A stretch of 64,000 nt of DNA from Danio rerio (lineage: Eukaryota > Chordata > Actinopteri > Cypriniformes > Danionidae), in contig NC_133179.1 of NCBI RefSeq assembly GCF_049306965.1, positions 12,027,501 through 12,091,500 on the forward strand, written 5' to 3'. Positions 50,690-63,643 of the stretch are shown here, piece by piece (the first letter of the stretch is position 1; each line of letters opens with the position of its first letter). The position numbers and the translations under genes are program-made. The notes beneath the pieces were generated by a model. The model saw nothing but the letters and a program-made list of their open reading frames with translations. It searched no databases and was not told the origin of the DNA.

Positions 50690-51640
50690 TATATAGGTAA
50701 ACTAGGGACAGTTGCTTGACGCAGCTGCTGGGTCCATCACTATCCATCCCGTCATGCTATGGGACACCACCTCACATTCTTTCAATTTCTGAAGTCACAC
50801 AAAACCCCAGAGGTCACCCAGAACACACTGTGGGGACATGACCCTTGTAAACCTGCTTTCCCCATGTGTTAGCCTTTTAGCATTAGCATTCATGCTTAAA
50901 ACCTTCCCGTAAAGGCGGCCATATGGTGCGATCAAACCGCTGCTTTTCTTCCAGCTTTGAACACATATTCCCCTCTGGAATATGATCTTCAAAGAGCTAA
51001 CGCTAAACAGTTGTAGCCTCTCCTTAGAAGATCCCAATAAAATCATAGTGATTGTAAAGTGAAGGATTAAGCGTGTAATTTCTTTATAGCTATTCAAGAT
51101 ATAAAAAAATGTAGGTGTAAGAATTGACTTAAACAGCTTTAACCTCTATGTCATGGGTCGTAAATACTCTAGTGTAGCAGTAATGATAATTAATGTACTT
51201 TTTTGCATGTGTGAGAAACCTTTTGTTAAACAGCTATCAGAATGACAAAGCTAGTCAAATTGCATGGTTATGCTGTACTATGTTAGCAAATATAAACCGC
51301 AATACACATGCTAGACATATAACAAAGTTCCCTCACAACTCAAACACATAATTAACTCAAAAAAAGCTATCAATTCATGCTAACTGAATGCGTTTCACAC
51401 TAGCAGCCTGACTGACACATTGGCTGATTTACAACACTGCTTCTTGTGGTTTCAAGGCACACACTTGCGTAACGTCTGGGGCGCTCGCATTGTGGTTTGG
51501 GAGCAAATGTGCATATGCTGCCTCTGTGAAAATAAATGTCATATTAGTGAGAGGAATCATATTCTCTGGATCTGAAGTGTGAAATTATTAAAAAAAAGGA
51601 TTCTCCTTTTTCCACAGCGGGCGTTATGCCTGTGTCAGCT
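50690..51640. other. Intergenic, repeat-poor block
   Basis: Unique-looking sequence. An open frame on the minus strand (50795-51097) has no recognisable domain or splice context. Confidence 0.35.
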
Positions 51641-51734
51641 GAGCCTGTCAGCAAACCAGACCAAGAGTAAGCAGATATTGGATTAAATGAGAGTGTGTGG
51701 ACTCAAAAATGCAGTTTAGAGACATCACTGTCCA

Positions 51735-52860
51735 ACCTAAAATCAACCTGAAGTCAAATATCAGCGTCATGTTACACCTTGATGTTGTGTGGACGCTACC
51801 ACTATGACATCTATCAGATGTTGTATTTCAGTCATTTTCCAACACAACCTCAAATCAACCAAATATTAACATCTAATGATGTTACACCTTGACGTTGTAT
51901 GGATGTTACCACTATGACATCTATCAGACGTTGGATTTTGGTCAATTTCCAGCACAACTTAAACTCAACCAAATATCAACGTCTAATCATGTTACACCTT
52001 GACGTAGTGTGGACGTTACCACTTTGACATCGAACAGACTTTGGATTTCAGTCACTTTCTAACACAACCTAAACTTAACCAAATATCAACGTCTAATCAT
52101 GTTACACTTTGATGTTGTGTGGACGTTACCACTTTGACATCTATCAGACCTTGGATTTTGGTCACTTTCCAACACAACCTAAACTCAACCAAATATCAAC
52201 GTCTAATCATGTTACACTTTGATGTTGTGTGGACGTTACCACTTTGACATCTATCAGACCTTGGATTTTGGTCACTTTCCAACACAACCTAAAATCAACT
52301 AAATATCAACATCTAATCATGTTACACCTTGACGTAGTGTGGACGTTACCACTTTGACATCTATCAGACGTTGGATTTCGGTCACTTTCCAACACAACCT
52401 AAAAATAACCAAATATCAGCGTCTAATCACGTTAAACCTTGACGCTGTGTGGACGTTACCACTATGACATCTATCACACCTTGGATTTTGGTCACTTTCC
52501 AGCACAACCTAAAATCAACCAAATATCAACGTCTAATCATGTTACAACGTGATAGTGGACGTTACCACTATGACATCTATCAGACGTCGGATTTTGGTCA
52601 ATTTACAGCACAATCTAAACTCAAATATCAATGTCTCATCATGTTACACCTTAATGTTTTGTGGACCCTACCACCATGACATCAATCAGACGTTGGAATT
52701 TGGTCACTTTCCAACACAACATTGTAATTTGACGTCGTTTTTGGATGTCAAAATAACATTGCTCTTAGACGTTGGCTAAATATTAAATTTTGGACATCTG
52801 ACTGCATGACCTAAAGCTAAACTATTATTAACGTCTTATAACGTTATGTGCCTGCTGGGT
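51735..52860. repeat. 110-bp minisatellite, about 9 units
   Basis: GTTACACCTT recurs at 51771, 51881, 51991, 52101, 52211, 52321, 52431 and 52541, exactly 110 bp apart (allowing substitutions), then near 52643. Each unit contains GGACGTTACCACTATGACAT and AACACAACCTAAACTCAACC. The right edge ends TAACGTTATGTGCCTGCTGG, like a transposon terminus. Confidence 0.93.
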
Positions 52861-53578
52861 TGTTAGCATGACTAAATTGTCTAAATCTCAGTTTTCTGAA
52901 TCACATTTTCATGTTTCCTGTGATCAGTCAGAGAGTGCTGTTCTGGTTTCAACTTAAAGCTTTACTCCCTCGCTCACACAATGATAGTGATGACAGAGAT
53001 GTTTTGAGTGTGTGTGTGGCCGAATGGCCTTGAAACAGGGGCAGGTGTGAGTCTTTATGCTTTTAGAAACAGTAAGCAGAGGTCAGAGGCTAAGTTGTGA
53101 ATGAAGCGATCAGGTGTGCAGCTTTTTCAGCTGCAGGTTTTAAGGTGCAAACATGACACTTTCTGCATTGACCTCTGACCATTAGGTCCAGATGATGGCT
53201 AACCTGCAAGCCCAACATTTAAGTTTGTTCTGCTTGAATTCTTCATATTTGGTTAGATAATTGTATGAAGACAAAACGAGGAAAGCTTTGGGTTATTGTT
53301 ACATTAAACCCTCCTGTCATGTTCACATCTCACCCCTTACTTTAGAGTTTGTGTTTAACATGAATTTATAGAATTTGAATTAAAATAACTGCTGTAAAAG
53401 TACACATAGGCACTGAAAATGTATTATAAAATGAACAATAGATGACCGAAATCAAAATACTTTGTTTCATTACTAATAGACAGCTCGCTAAAGTAACTAT
53501 CACTGGGTCTGATCAAAGAAATTGAATCCATTTGAATGATTTATCAACCAGCAAAGCACAAACAAACTGCATCCTTTC

Positions 53579-54243
53579 TAGTGGTGGGCCATGCTGTGTT
53601 AACGCGAGACTTTTATCACACGAAAATTTAACAACTTTTATCGCTGTTAATCATTTTCAAAGTTGGGTTGGGAGCTGGGTCTATTCTGTGCAAGCTATAA
53701 TGATTTTCACCTTGATATTTGAGTGTCGAAAAATATGGCGCAAATTTCTACATGACGGTAATAGTTTGACTGTGGTGTTTACTTCATTAATGCCACATAT
53801 ATATGAATACTCCACGTGTCTTAGTTCCATTTAGCTCAGTTATGACTTTAGTCAGATTAAGGTAATCAAAAAGCGGTGTTTCAAGCTTATGTATAGGCCT
53901 ACAGTGTAAAGTTTACATTTAACTGAATAAACATTTAGGAAACACAAGTCCATCTTATTGAACATAATTTATTTTCATGACCAATTTTCATAGTAGAACA
54001 GTTTCTCAAGCAGTTTGTGATGCATTTTGGAAACAGGAGATAAGCACCTGGTCTAATGCGCCACCTGGCTTGAGAAACCCGTTTTCAAAGACATATATTT
54101 AGTCATTATTTGGGTAGCACACATATTCTGAATGCTTTCGGCAGAATGTAAATGAGCCATTTTATTCTAGATTAATCTTGATTAATTCCAAGATTACAGT
54201 GAGATTAATCTAGATTTCAAAAAATTATTTATGCCCACCTATA
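53579..54243. mobile_element. hAT-type element with perfect 8-bp duplication
   Basis: Ends TAGTGGTGGGC and GCCCACCTATA. ATCCTTTC lies on both sides (53571-53578 and 54244-54251). The 665-bp interior has AGATTAATCTTGATTAATTC repeats near the right end and no transposase frame. Confidence 0.87.
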
Positions 54244-54259
54244 ATCCTTTCATACATAC

Positions 54260-56730
54260 ATACATAAACACTGAAAAAATATATATTAATTGGATTTATT
54301 CAATTTCTTAAGGTAAGTGCTTGCAAACAATTTATATTGCCTGAATCTAGACAAACAAATTGAGTTGAACAATATTGAATTGAATTAGTGTTTAAAATCA
54401 GCCCATATAAATAGTTTTCAGTAAATATGTAATTGTAACTATTTTAAAACTGAATCAAAACATTCTCCTACATGATTATTTTGCTTTAAAAAAAGACAAT
54501 CAAGGGTCTGAATGTATGAATTGTACTTTCCATTCAAAGTTTCCAGAGCACAGGCATCTCGATCTTCTTCTGACAATTAAACCCCTTAACTTGACATGGG
54601 GTCTTAAAAACACATCTCGTGCCAGTACACTCAGAAAACAGTGCCAGTCTAGACATGGTCTAACCTCCAGGAAACAATCTTTTAACATATGCATGCCTCC
54701 TAATGCATTTACAATCTGCCACCATCAGTAAAGCACAACATTTTGTATGTAAGTCTGTATAAGTGAAGCCAATGAATCCATTCATCAGCGTTCACTCTGT
54801 TTCTTAATGGTAATGATGCTCTTTTTGGACGCTCTGATCTCGAATTTTACCACTGATGTGAATGCCACATTGTTTTCCCCTTGACTTCATCTCTTTTGGT
54901 CGTCTTCTTATGTAACCCCCCTGTTTCCAGACTTCAAACCCAAATAACGGTGTGATAATTGAACATGTCTAAGCATTTCTCTTTCTTTGTGTTATTAACA
55001 TACCTGGTGTCAGTCAGTCATAGCAGTATTAAAGTCTACCGTTGAGGCGGATTTTCACCTGATACTTTATATGAGTGGAGCAGATGTTGTTTTGGTTGAA
55101 ATAATTTAATTCAAAGCAGGTAATTAGATTGGTATCTGTCATGCAAGCTGAAGCTCTTATTGTTGACTGCCAGACGGTCTCTGATACTATATTTACAACA
55201 AAGGCCTTTTTGAATTACAGCCATTAAGCGTGGAATTTGCCCTCAAATGTTGTTGAAACCTGCCTAACAGTTTTCTGACTGTAAAATTCACACTGTTGCA
55301 TGTGGTTAATTTGAAGCTCTCTGCATGCACTGCTGCATTATTATGCAGATATGGAAAAAATATTAAGAGGCTGCTGGAAATTTCTTAGTTTCTTTCTTGA
55401 TTAATTAGGTATAGATTTGAGTAAAGCATTTATTTTTATTAAAAAATATTAGTATAACATTAACACTGCTTTTCGTTTTTTTTTTTTGAATTTATTAGTT
55501 ATAGGCCCAATTCCATAAGCCCTTTCCCTTACCCCTCGATTTACGCGTTCACATGAAGTGGTTGGGGTGTCCTAATTTTTTTTAGCCTGAAGGCGTAGGG
55601 CTAATGGGAAGGGCTAGATATGTTTTCAGAATCTAAAAGGCGCTCTGGGATTCATCTGGCTGGTTAACAGAAGTCGTTTAGTAGTTTATAATTGCGAAAT
55701 CGCTGGAGATAATTTCAGTAAGCCACCATGTTCTTCTCCATTCATATTCTTCTCATTAAGGCCGAACGTCTAACTAGTTTTGAGGGTACTCCAAGAACCT
55801 TTTCATGTATCTAAAACACATGCATTTATGTGTATTTGATGACACTTGTGTGTGTATGTGTGTCTGTGCATTTAAGCAATACAACAACATGTGGATTTTG
55901 ACTCCCTGTCTTTTACAGGCATATGAGGACACAGTTTGACCTAATCATCTGGCTGTTGTACAACCAATACGATGAAATTGTGCAATGAGGAAAGTCTGTT
56001 ACTCCAATCACTCTTGCTGATCATGATTTATTAACTGAGCATGATAGTTTACATTTTACCTACCGTTCAGCTGTGTTACCTAACTTTAATGGGGCAGAAA
56101 CAATACATACAGTATGCATTCATAAGCTAGTTGGCACAATAATTTGTAGGTGTATCCATTCATTAAAAGCTTAAGACCAATTAACAATTGGAAATGCATC
56201 TGCATGGCTGCTGGCGTGATTGTTGAAGCAGAGGCCGTGCCGCTGACTCGCTCTGATCTACTTGTAGACTGTAATTTGCTGGATTTATGGCCGGCTTGCC
56301 TTCGCTTTACTCTGACATCTGCTGTGGCTAGACATTCAATTTCAGCTGTTGCGTCACACATACATGCTCTCAGACCAAACTCCGTGTGCCGGTTCCTACA
56401 TCGGCAACTTTCAGACAAAGAAGCCTTTCACTGTGACATCAGTTTTCAATTCTGACTGCCAGACGCTCTTTGGGCCCATAAACAGAAATCGGCACTGACT
56501 TGAGGCCTGCTGTACAGCGTTCTCAGGGTCAGTCTGACTTTGTTCTTTAGTCTTGCGTGTGAGAACAACTTTGAGGTATCAGAGGAAATGTAAATATGTC
56601 TAGATGTTTAATCCTAGGAGTGGAAACCCTGATCACACCTGTAATACTTACTTTACTTACTCCCAGGGCCATTCATATCGCAGTTGATATTTAGCCGCAC
56701 CATATTGGTGTTTCGTAACATCTAGTTTTT
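54260..56730. other. Intergenic, several repeat-poor blocks
   Basis: Plain sequence with no splice-bounded frame. The blocks 55080-55370 and 56180-56470 have balanced composition and no obvious repeats; overlapping frames on both strands at 56086-56455 encode nothing I recognise. Confidence 0.35.
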
Positions 56731-56740
56731 ATAAAGTGGG

Positions 56741-56960
56741 TTGTTAGCCCAATGCGCAATCCCCAGCCTCGAGGACCAGGACATACACACATACACTGGA
56801 CAATTTAGCTAACCCAATTAACCATGCGCATGTCTTAAGACTGTGGGGGAAACCCACGCAAACACAGGGAGAACATAAGAAGTCCACACAGAAATGCCTA
56901 CTGACCCAGCGGGGCTTCTTGCTGTGAGGCGACAGCACTACCCACTGCGTCACTGTGTAA
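56741..56960 (-). mobile_element. DANA-type SINE
   Basis: Minus-strand body GGGGGAAACCCACGCAAACA, AGGGAGAACAT and head GCTGTGAGGCGACAGCACTA. The extreme 3' tail is missing. Confidence 0.85.
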
Positions 56961-57120
56961 CTTACACCTATAATACACTGTAAAATATACAGATTCCAAA
57001 GAACTATTCTTGTAAATTACACAGTATTTAACTGTAATATGAACTGTATTTTACTGTAGGACTGTCATGCAGTGTTACTGTATTTAAATACCTGCATTGT
57101 GAAAAATACTATATAATGTA

Positions 57121-57332
57121 CACTATCAGAAATAAAGGTACAGGAGCTGTCTCTGGGGCAGTACCTTTCAAAAGATATATATTTGTACCCAAAGAGTTCA
57201 CAATGGTACCTCAAAGGTGCATATTAGTACCCAAATGTACCTAAAATGTACCTTTGAGGTACCATTATGGATCCTTCAGGTACAAATATGCACCTTTTGA
57301 GAAGAGCTCCTGTACCTATATTTCTGAGAGTG
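57121..57332. mobile_element. Palindromic MITE
   Basis: CACTATCAGAAATAAAGGTA at the left and TACCTATATTTCTGAGAGTG at the right. Most of the 212 bp folds back (GGTACCTCAAAGGTGCATAT versus TGTACCTTTGAGGTACC). No coding frame. Confidence 0.8.
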
Positions 57333-57339
57333 AATGGTA

Positions 57340-58170
57340 AAGATATAAAAATTCATATACAGCAAGATAAATAGCGCTGTAAATATAAATGCAGTATTTT
57401 TGCTGTAATTGATTTACAGTAACTTACTGTAGGTTCTACAGGAAATTGTCAATTGTTTAATAATATCATTGAACCGTTTTGGATTCCTTAAAGAACCTTT
57501 CAGTCATCTGTTCTTAAAAAAAACCTTTTTGTAAATGTAAATGTTCTTGGAATGTTAAAGTTTCTTTGTGAAACTATCAATAATAAGCAATCCTTTTACT
57601 TAAGAGTGTAACATCAACAAAAAAGCCTGTGTTTGTGTTAGAGTTCTTTAAATGGATTAGTCAATGTCTTTATCTTTTATCAACTGCAAAAAGTAATAGT
57701 AAAGTGAAACAATATGCTTCTTATAAAATCAGAAGGACTTTTGTTTTACATTTACTTTTATTCAAAGTGACTTAGAAATAAGGATAAAAGAAGCACTTCA
57801 AATCACCAAGGAGTAGCAGTATATACAGAAAATGCTATGACAAGTCTATAAGGCCATACGCAACTGAGTTTTTCCTCCTTAAAAAAATGGCATCATGGAA
57901 ATACAAAAATGCTCTAAGCACCATCAATAGTAATACAAAGCAACAGCTACCGATATGCTCCTAACCGTAAAACTTTGTTGACTTATCAAAAGCCTAAAAC
58001 AAAAGAGTTATTATCGGTCCCGATTGGCTGCTTTCTGATTCATCTGTTTAAAAATCACAGACACGCTAAAAACTACGGTTTCGCCTGGTTTGTAACTACT
58101 CAAACCCCAGCGTTTTTGAAAATCTTCATCGTAAAGGTAGTTTTCAAAAGATTTTGGTTTCAGTGACCTG
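57340..58170. other. Intergenic, no feature
   Basis: AT-rich. No exon or clear element. Confidence 0.4.
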
Positions 58171-58177
58171 AGACTGT

Positions 58178-58955
58178 GTTTGCATGATGAACGACCAAAC
58201 TGAGTACAAAAAGCTGCGGTATTGAAAATACCCTTGTTCATGTGGATAGAGCCTAAATTACTTTTAAATGATTTCTTAAAATAACTTAACTATACTCCAC
58301 TCACCTGTGTGGAGCACACGCAGAATTGCTTAATGTTTTTTTCCAGAAACATGGAGTGTTGATAAAGTGTCTGGTGCATACGGAGAGGAAAGAGAGTCAC
58401 CTGAAGGGAAGCTCGGGGAATTTATCTATTCCTTCTGTTTTGTTATAGTTATCGTCCCTGCTTTGAATCAACCTTTAGCCCTTTTTAAAGTGATTTTCAG
58501 ATCAGTATTTTTTATTCGCTTCCTATATCGTTAAAAACGATAACCTAGCACTGACATACCACTATTTTACAATCAGATTTGTAGTGGTAGATGTATTTTT
58601 TGTGTTGTATTTACTGTGTTTGCATGTGAGCAAACGGCCAAACCGCAAAAAACACCCTAGTTCGTGTGGATGGAGCCTAAGTTAGTTTAAATGTTTTCTT
58701 AAAATGACTTAAATATAATCTACTCACCCCACGTGTTGATAAAGTGCCTGGTGCATACGGAGTGACACCTACAGGAGGCTTGAGGAATTTATTTATTCTT
58801 TTTGTTTTGTTAGAGTTATCGTCCTTGCTTTAAATCAACCTTTAATCCTATTTAGAGTGAATTTTGGGTCAGTATCGCTTCCTATGTCGCTAAACGATAA
58901 CCTATCACTATTTCACAATCAGATTTGTAGGCGCTAGATGTATTTTTTTTTTTTG
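58178..58955. repeat. Diverged tandem duplication, about 440-bp period
   Basis: Copy 1 (about 58178-58617) and copy 2 (about 58618-58955) share in order TGTTTGCATG, GTGGATAGAGCCTAA, GTCTGGTGCATACGGAG, TAGTTATCGTCC, ACGATAACCTA and CACAATCAGATTTGTAG-like blocks. Copy 2 is shorter by internal deletion. Confidence 0.75.
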
Positions 58956-58959
58956 TTCC

Positions 58960-59520
58960 ATCTTCTATATGAAACATCCTTGATTGTGATGCAAAACACA
59001 TGCTGCCCTTTTACGACCTGGTAATCCGAGCGCCTGCGTGAGCATAAAACATGGACATTTTAGAAAGGTTAGAGCAATAAAGCACTTTTGTTAATTATCA
59101 GAGCACAGAAAAGTGCACGTGAGGCCTCGAGGGTCCGCATCCATCCAAGCTGCCCAAAGGAAGAGAGGCTTCAGGGCCAAGACACTGGGGTTAACCGCTT
59201 CTCGGAAAATGCACTGAAGCTGAGCGAGTGTGATATGGCTGCTGTTTTAGGATCGAGTCGGTCAGCATGCGTGATGTGCCAGCGTTTAGAGCCCCGTTAC
59301 ACGTCTGTGCCTGTACCAGAGCAGCCAGCAGACGGAAAACTGAACATTCCCTAGAAAAAAAAAAAGTTCTTTTAATGTCTGCCCGTAAGCCCAAACCATC
59401 TGTGGCTGGCCTCGCTGACAACTTAAAAATGTCTGCTAGAAACATTACAGACTGCAGCCAGATTCACCCAGTGCTGCCACTGACTCATTGAGATGTAGAT
59501 GTGCATGCAGTTGTACACGT
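58960..59520. other. Intergenic, GC-richer block
   Basis: Balanced composition with open frames on both strands (59088-59491). None shows a known domain. Confidence 0.35.
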
Positions 59521-59523
59521 GTG

Positions 59524-60460
59524 TTAAGACAAGGCAAGGCAAGTTTATTTATATAGCACATTTCATACTCAATGGTAATTGAAAGTGCTTTACAGAAGCA
59601 AATAAAAGAAACAACAAAACAAAAATGATTATTAGTATTAAAAAGATTAAAATGTGTTAAAACAGGTTATAAAAGAATCAAAAAGAAAAGAAAGACATAA
59701 TAGTGCGATCTGTCAGACGTAGCACAGGGCTCATTCAGTAAATGCACAGCTAAACAGATGTGTTTTCAGTCTTGATTTGAATGTGCCTAATGTTGGAGCA
59801 CATCTGATCATTTCAGGAAGCTGATTCCAGCAGCGAGGGGTGAAGTAGTTGAAGGCGGATTCACCCTGCTTTGACTGAACTCTTGGAATTTCTAATTTAC
59901 TTGGTACTAATAATCTGAGGGATCTGTTGAGTTTGTATTGAGAGAGCATTTCTGTAATGCATTGAGGTCCTAGGCCATTTGGTGATGTATAGACAAGTAG
60001 TAATACTTTAAAATCTATTCTGAATGTAACTGTGAGCCAGTGTGAAGACCTGAGGACAGGCGTGATAAGCTCTGATTTTTTTAGTTCTGGTCAGAATCCT
60101 GGCAGCAATATTCTGGACAGTCTGACTGGCCAGTTATCCATCCTGCTGGTGATAAAAGCAAGAACAAGTCCTTAATCGAAACGAAACATCTGATTATTGC
60201 AATGTTTTTGAGATGATATTATGCTGATTTGTTTACTGCTTTGACATGACTATTGAAACTCATATCTGACTCCAGAATCACACCACGATTCATTAACTTA
60301 TTTTTTGTTGTTTGACCCCTAGAGCCAAGGTACGGATTTACCCTAAGCAAGGTTAGTGAGGAGTCCATTACAGTAATCCACTCTGCTGGTCATAAAAGCA
60401 TGAACAAGAATCTCTAGGTCCTCACTGAAAACAAAGCATCTAAAGCTGCATTGGATCTGA
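59524..60460 (-). mobile_element. LINE (L2-type), 5'-truncated and rearranged
   Basis: On the minus strand 59731-59949 encodes the C-terminal end of a fish LINE polyprotein: YFTPRCWNQLPEMIRCAPTL and TFKSRLKTHLF. Upstream frames give VQNIAARILTRTKK and HAFMTSRVDYCNGLL. Its 3' tail (59524-59730) includes GCTATATAAATAAACTTGCC in reverse and short CTTGC units. The HAFMTSR-type segment (about 60350-60420) lies on the wrong side of an RGVILESDMSF segment, which points to internal rearrangement or duplication. Frames are broken throughout. Confidence 0.75.
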
Positions 60461-60492
60461 TTCAGTTAGCATTCTTGTAAATACCTAATATT

Positions 60493-60696
<204 letters not shown>

Positions 60697-60711
60697 GTAA
60701 ATACTGTTTAA

Positions 60712-60925
60712 ACTAATTTCTAATAATTGATGGCAGTGCATAAATATTTAACTAGATATTTTGGAAGATACTAATATTGAGCTTAAAGTGCAATTTGAAA
60801 CCTTAACTAGGTTAATTAGGTAAGTAAATTAGGCAAGTTATTTGACAGCAGTTGTTTGTTGTGTATCCATTGGCTAATAATATAAATAGCCTTAAAATAT
60901 TGACCTTAAAAATAAACAAAAAGAC
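60712..60925 (-). mobile_element. Non-autonomous Tc1-like element relic
   Basis: Reverse of the family at 41075-41468: ACCTTAACTAGGTTAATTAG and CAAGTTATTTGACAGCAG. Both termini are lost. It directly abuts the next Tc1 relic. Confidence 0.6.
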
Positions 60926-61424
60926 AGTCTAGTTGATCATTTGAAAAAGTGGCAGAAGGTAGATTTTCATATGAATCATCTGTTGATTGATAGATGGAGG
61001 CATTCCAAATAAATCTAAAGAATCTTGATAAACTCTGGGAGTCCTGCAAGAACGCTTTCTTTTCCATTCCAGATGACTTTATTAATAAGTTATTTGAGTC
61101 ATTGCAGAGATGTATGGATGCAGTCCTCCAAGATCATGAGAGTCATACACAATATTAATTCTTTTTCCACTGCATCATGACCATATTCTGTACTGTATTA
61201 TTTCTGTTTTGTGACAAGACTTTTGTCTAAGCTAAGTCAGAGCTTAATTAAATAATTAAAAATCAAGGCATGATCATATTTTATTTTGGTAAAATAAGCA
61301 TAATCTAGAGGCCTTTGTCTTACACAAAAGCCACTTCTGATACCAAATAATCAACTTGAAGTCAAGTTATTATTTGTTGTTCCTAAAACCTGAATAGGCG
61401 ACAAGACTTTTGTTAGGTAGTGGA
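60926..61424 (+). mobile_element. Tc1/mariner relic, related to 24085-24679
   Basis: Shares CTAGTTGATCATTTG, CTCTGGGAGTCCTGCAAGAA and TTGCAGAGATGTATGGATGC with the asb13 intron copy. It encodes only a short piece of the transposase C terminus (FESLQRCMDAVLQDHESHTQ). It keeps the right terminus, GACTTTTGTTAGGTAGTG, missing from the other copy. Confidence 0.8.
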
Positions 61425-61429
61425 TTTTA

Positions 61430-62040
61430 GGTAAAAATGCTTTTATTCGAGCCACACAAAAATAAATAAGACATAAAAAATATACTAGGAAATGCTGTAA
61501 AAACGTCCTTCCTCTGTTGAACATCACTTGGCAAATCTTTGAAAAAAGTTTCACAAATACCAACTATATGGTGATAAGTATAAAATAATAATGTTTTAAA
61601 TAATTTAAATTCATGTCAACAACAATAATTAGACTTAACAGCGTTCTTTAAATATTTAGGTGGGTACTACCTCTTTTTGTTTCATAAATATGTAAAAGTA
61701 TGAAGAAAATTGTTGTGTAATTAACATAATTTGCGAAGAAAAAAAAATCATGGGTTTAGATCTAGTCCTCGGGCTGCTGACCAGAGACCTCTGGTTTACG
61801 GGATGGGTGTTGCTGTATAATTTGTTTAATTTAAGAAGAAACCAAACCCACAGCCCCATTTAATTGCACGAGTTGCTCTTCCATGTCTCTCAGAGTACAG
61901 ATGGGATTGTTTCACAATGTTCTCCTAAAATTGCTCAGAAATGGAAGTTGATAATGAGTTAGGTTTTAGAAGAAATGAACAAATGTGTAGATAATGCACT
62001 TCTGAGTTTTTAAAACAAAACCCTGAGAAGCAGAAACTTC
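61430..62040. other. Intergenic, no feature
   Basis: AT-rich. Nothing recognised. Confidence 0.45.
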
Positions 62041-62045
62041 CATTC

Positions 62046-62371
62046 GACCTCAATGCAGTGTGCGCAATACAACTGAGAGCTCTATTGTGCCTTTTCTTCG
62101 CTATACAGCTTAGTGTTTAAACATGCAGTTTTTCTTTAGAATTAGGCTCATTTATTTATTTATTTTGTTTTATTTTAGACAAATATATATGTACTTTTAT
62201 TGCTATATGTTTTATTTTTTAGAAAAAGAGTATACATGACTGGCTGTATTAGATATTACAAAATACTTACATTTTCTCGTGATATCAGGCTGTATTTTTA
62301 GATTTGACCTCAATGCAGTGTATGCAATATAACTGAGAGCTCTATTGTGCGTTTTCTTTGCTAAACAGTGA
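62046..62371. repeat. Direct repeat of about 66 bp, 260 bp apart
   Basis: GACCTCAATGCAGTGTGCGC ... GAGAGCTCTATTGTGCC at 62046-62111 recurs at 62306-62371 with few differences. Confidence 0.8.
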
Positions 62372-62379
62372 GTTTATTT

Positions 62380-63630
62380 GAGGTACTCACATGTGTATGT
62401 GTGTGTGTGTGCGCCCATAAATTGGCATAATCATCCTTTTTGTGGGTGCAGCAGAGGAAATGAAGAGTAATTAAAGTGAGCCGTTTTAGTGTTGTTTGCA
62501 CAGCGAGTGACACAGTGCTAAAGAAAACAAAGAGTGCTGGGAAAACTGCAGCCATCAGCAGCAAACGGAGACCAGCGTTCAGGCAAAGCGCCAATCCAAC
62601 CAAACTGCCCCACTCAACTTAACTAGTGCGCACGTGAGCATGCGTGTTCATAATCATTTAAGACACTCTCAAAACAAAATTGAGAGCTAATCATCTCCTG
62701 TTTGCGTTTCTGTATAGGCGTTAAACTCTTTGTCCAGTCCAAGTGCAGTAAAGAGTGTGAATTCTTCGCCGGCGTGATCATAATGACCATTGGCCATGTC
62801 AGCAGGAGACCGTTTTTCCATTCTTTTCGCCCCATATCTCCTGTTTCCTGCCCAGTAAACAGTAGTCAGCTGGGAGCGCTTACAGACACGTTTCACCTAC
62901 TGTTAGCATCACGTCCAGCAAAACCCAGAGCGGCGTTGATGGGCGCCAGATATGTTGTTTCTTCCATAAGCACTGCTCGCTGTGCTGCAGGGGAGCAGGA
63001 ATCAGGCCAACTGTGGTTTACTGTGCTTTTTACTGGAGTGTGTACACATAATGAAGACATATTGCTGAAAAGCTGAAAAAAATAAGGGACTAGTTTTGCA
63101 TTTCATGAGGGACCAGTGCTTACGGCGCTGCACAACAGTAGTTTTGAAGGGTGTGCATTCAGCAGTTTTGTCTGAATCATTATAGAAATAAGATTTGTAG
63201 AGGCTGTGTGTAGAATTCAGAAACATTGAAGTGGTCTATTGATTGTGCTCAATCACACCGAATGCACAAGAGAATTAATTTAATTATTTGCTTCAATATA
63301 CTCTTAGCATTATTTTTCTCTTTGATTTGCTTTTAATTTATTGATAATCTGGACTTTGCAGACTTTTCCCCCTCCCCAGCCTCTGTGACTATAGTAATTA
63401 TAGTGATTTCACAAAATGCACTTCATGAATTGCAATTTTGTTGTTAGAAAATTGTATTTTATAAGAACTAAGTTACAATTATATAGTTGAAGGCTTGTGA
63501 AGACATATAAATTAATCCTTATTAAACTGATAAAACGTCCTCAATCTAGAGCAGTTATTGATTAATTGTCACATGGGAGCTAACGCACGGATCCAATTTA
63601 CTGATACACATTTACATTCTGTACATTCTA
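62380..63630. other. Intergenic, partly repeat-poor
   Basis: Balanced composition at 62440-63080 with open frames on both strands (62623-63076). No domain or splice context recognised. Confidence 0.35.
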
Positions 63631-63643
63631 TTTTGAATTCTAC

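Noticed and set aside
51735-52860. Possible CRISPR-like array
   Set aside because: The 110-bp units are contiguous, with no unique spacers, in a vertebrate genome; this is a minisatellite.
56086-56455. Open frames of 101 and 110 aa on opposite strands
   Set aside because: No family resemblance and no exon context; more likely non-coding DNA of balanced composition.
62623-63076. Open frames of up to 124 aa on both strands
   Set aside because: No domain recognised and no acceptor/donor pairing; not supported as exons.
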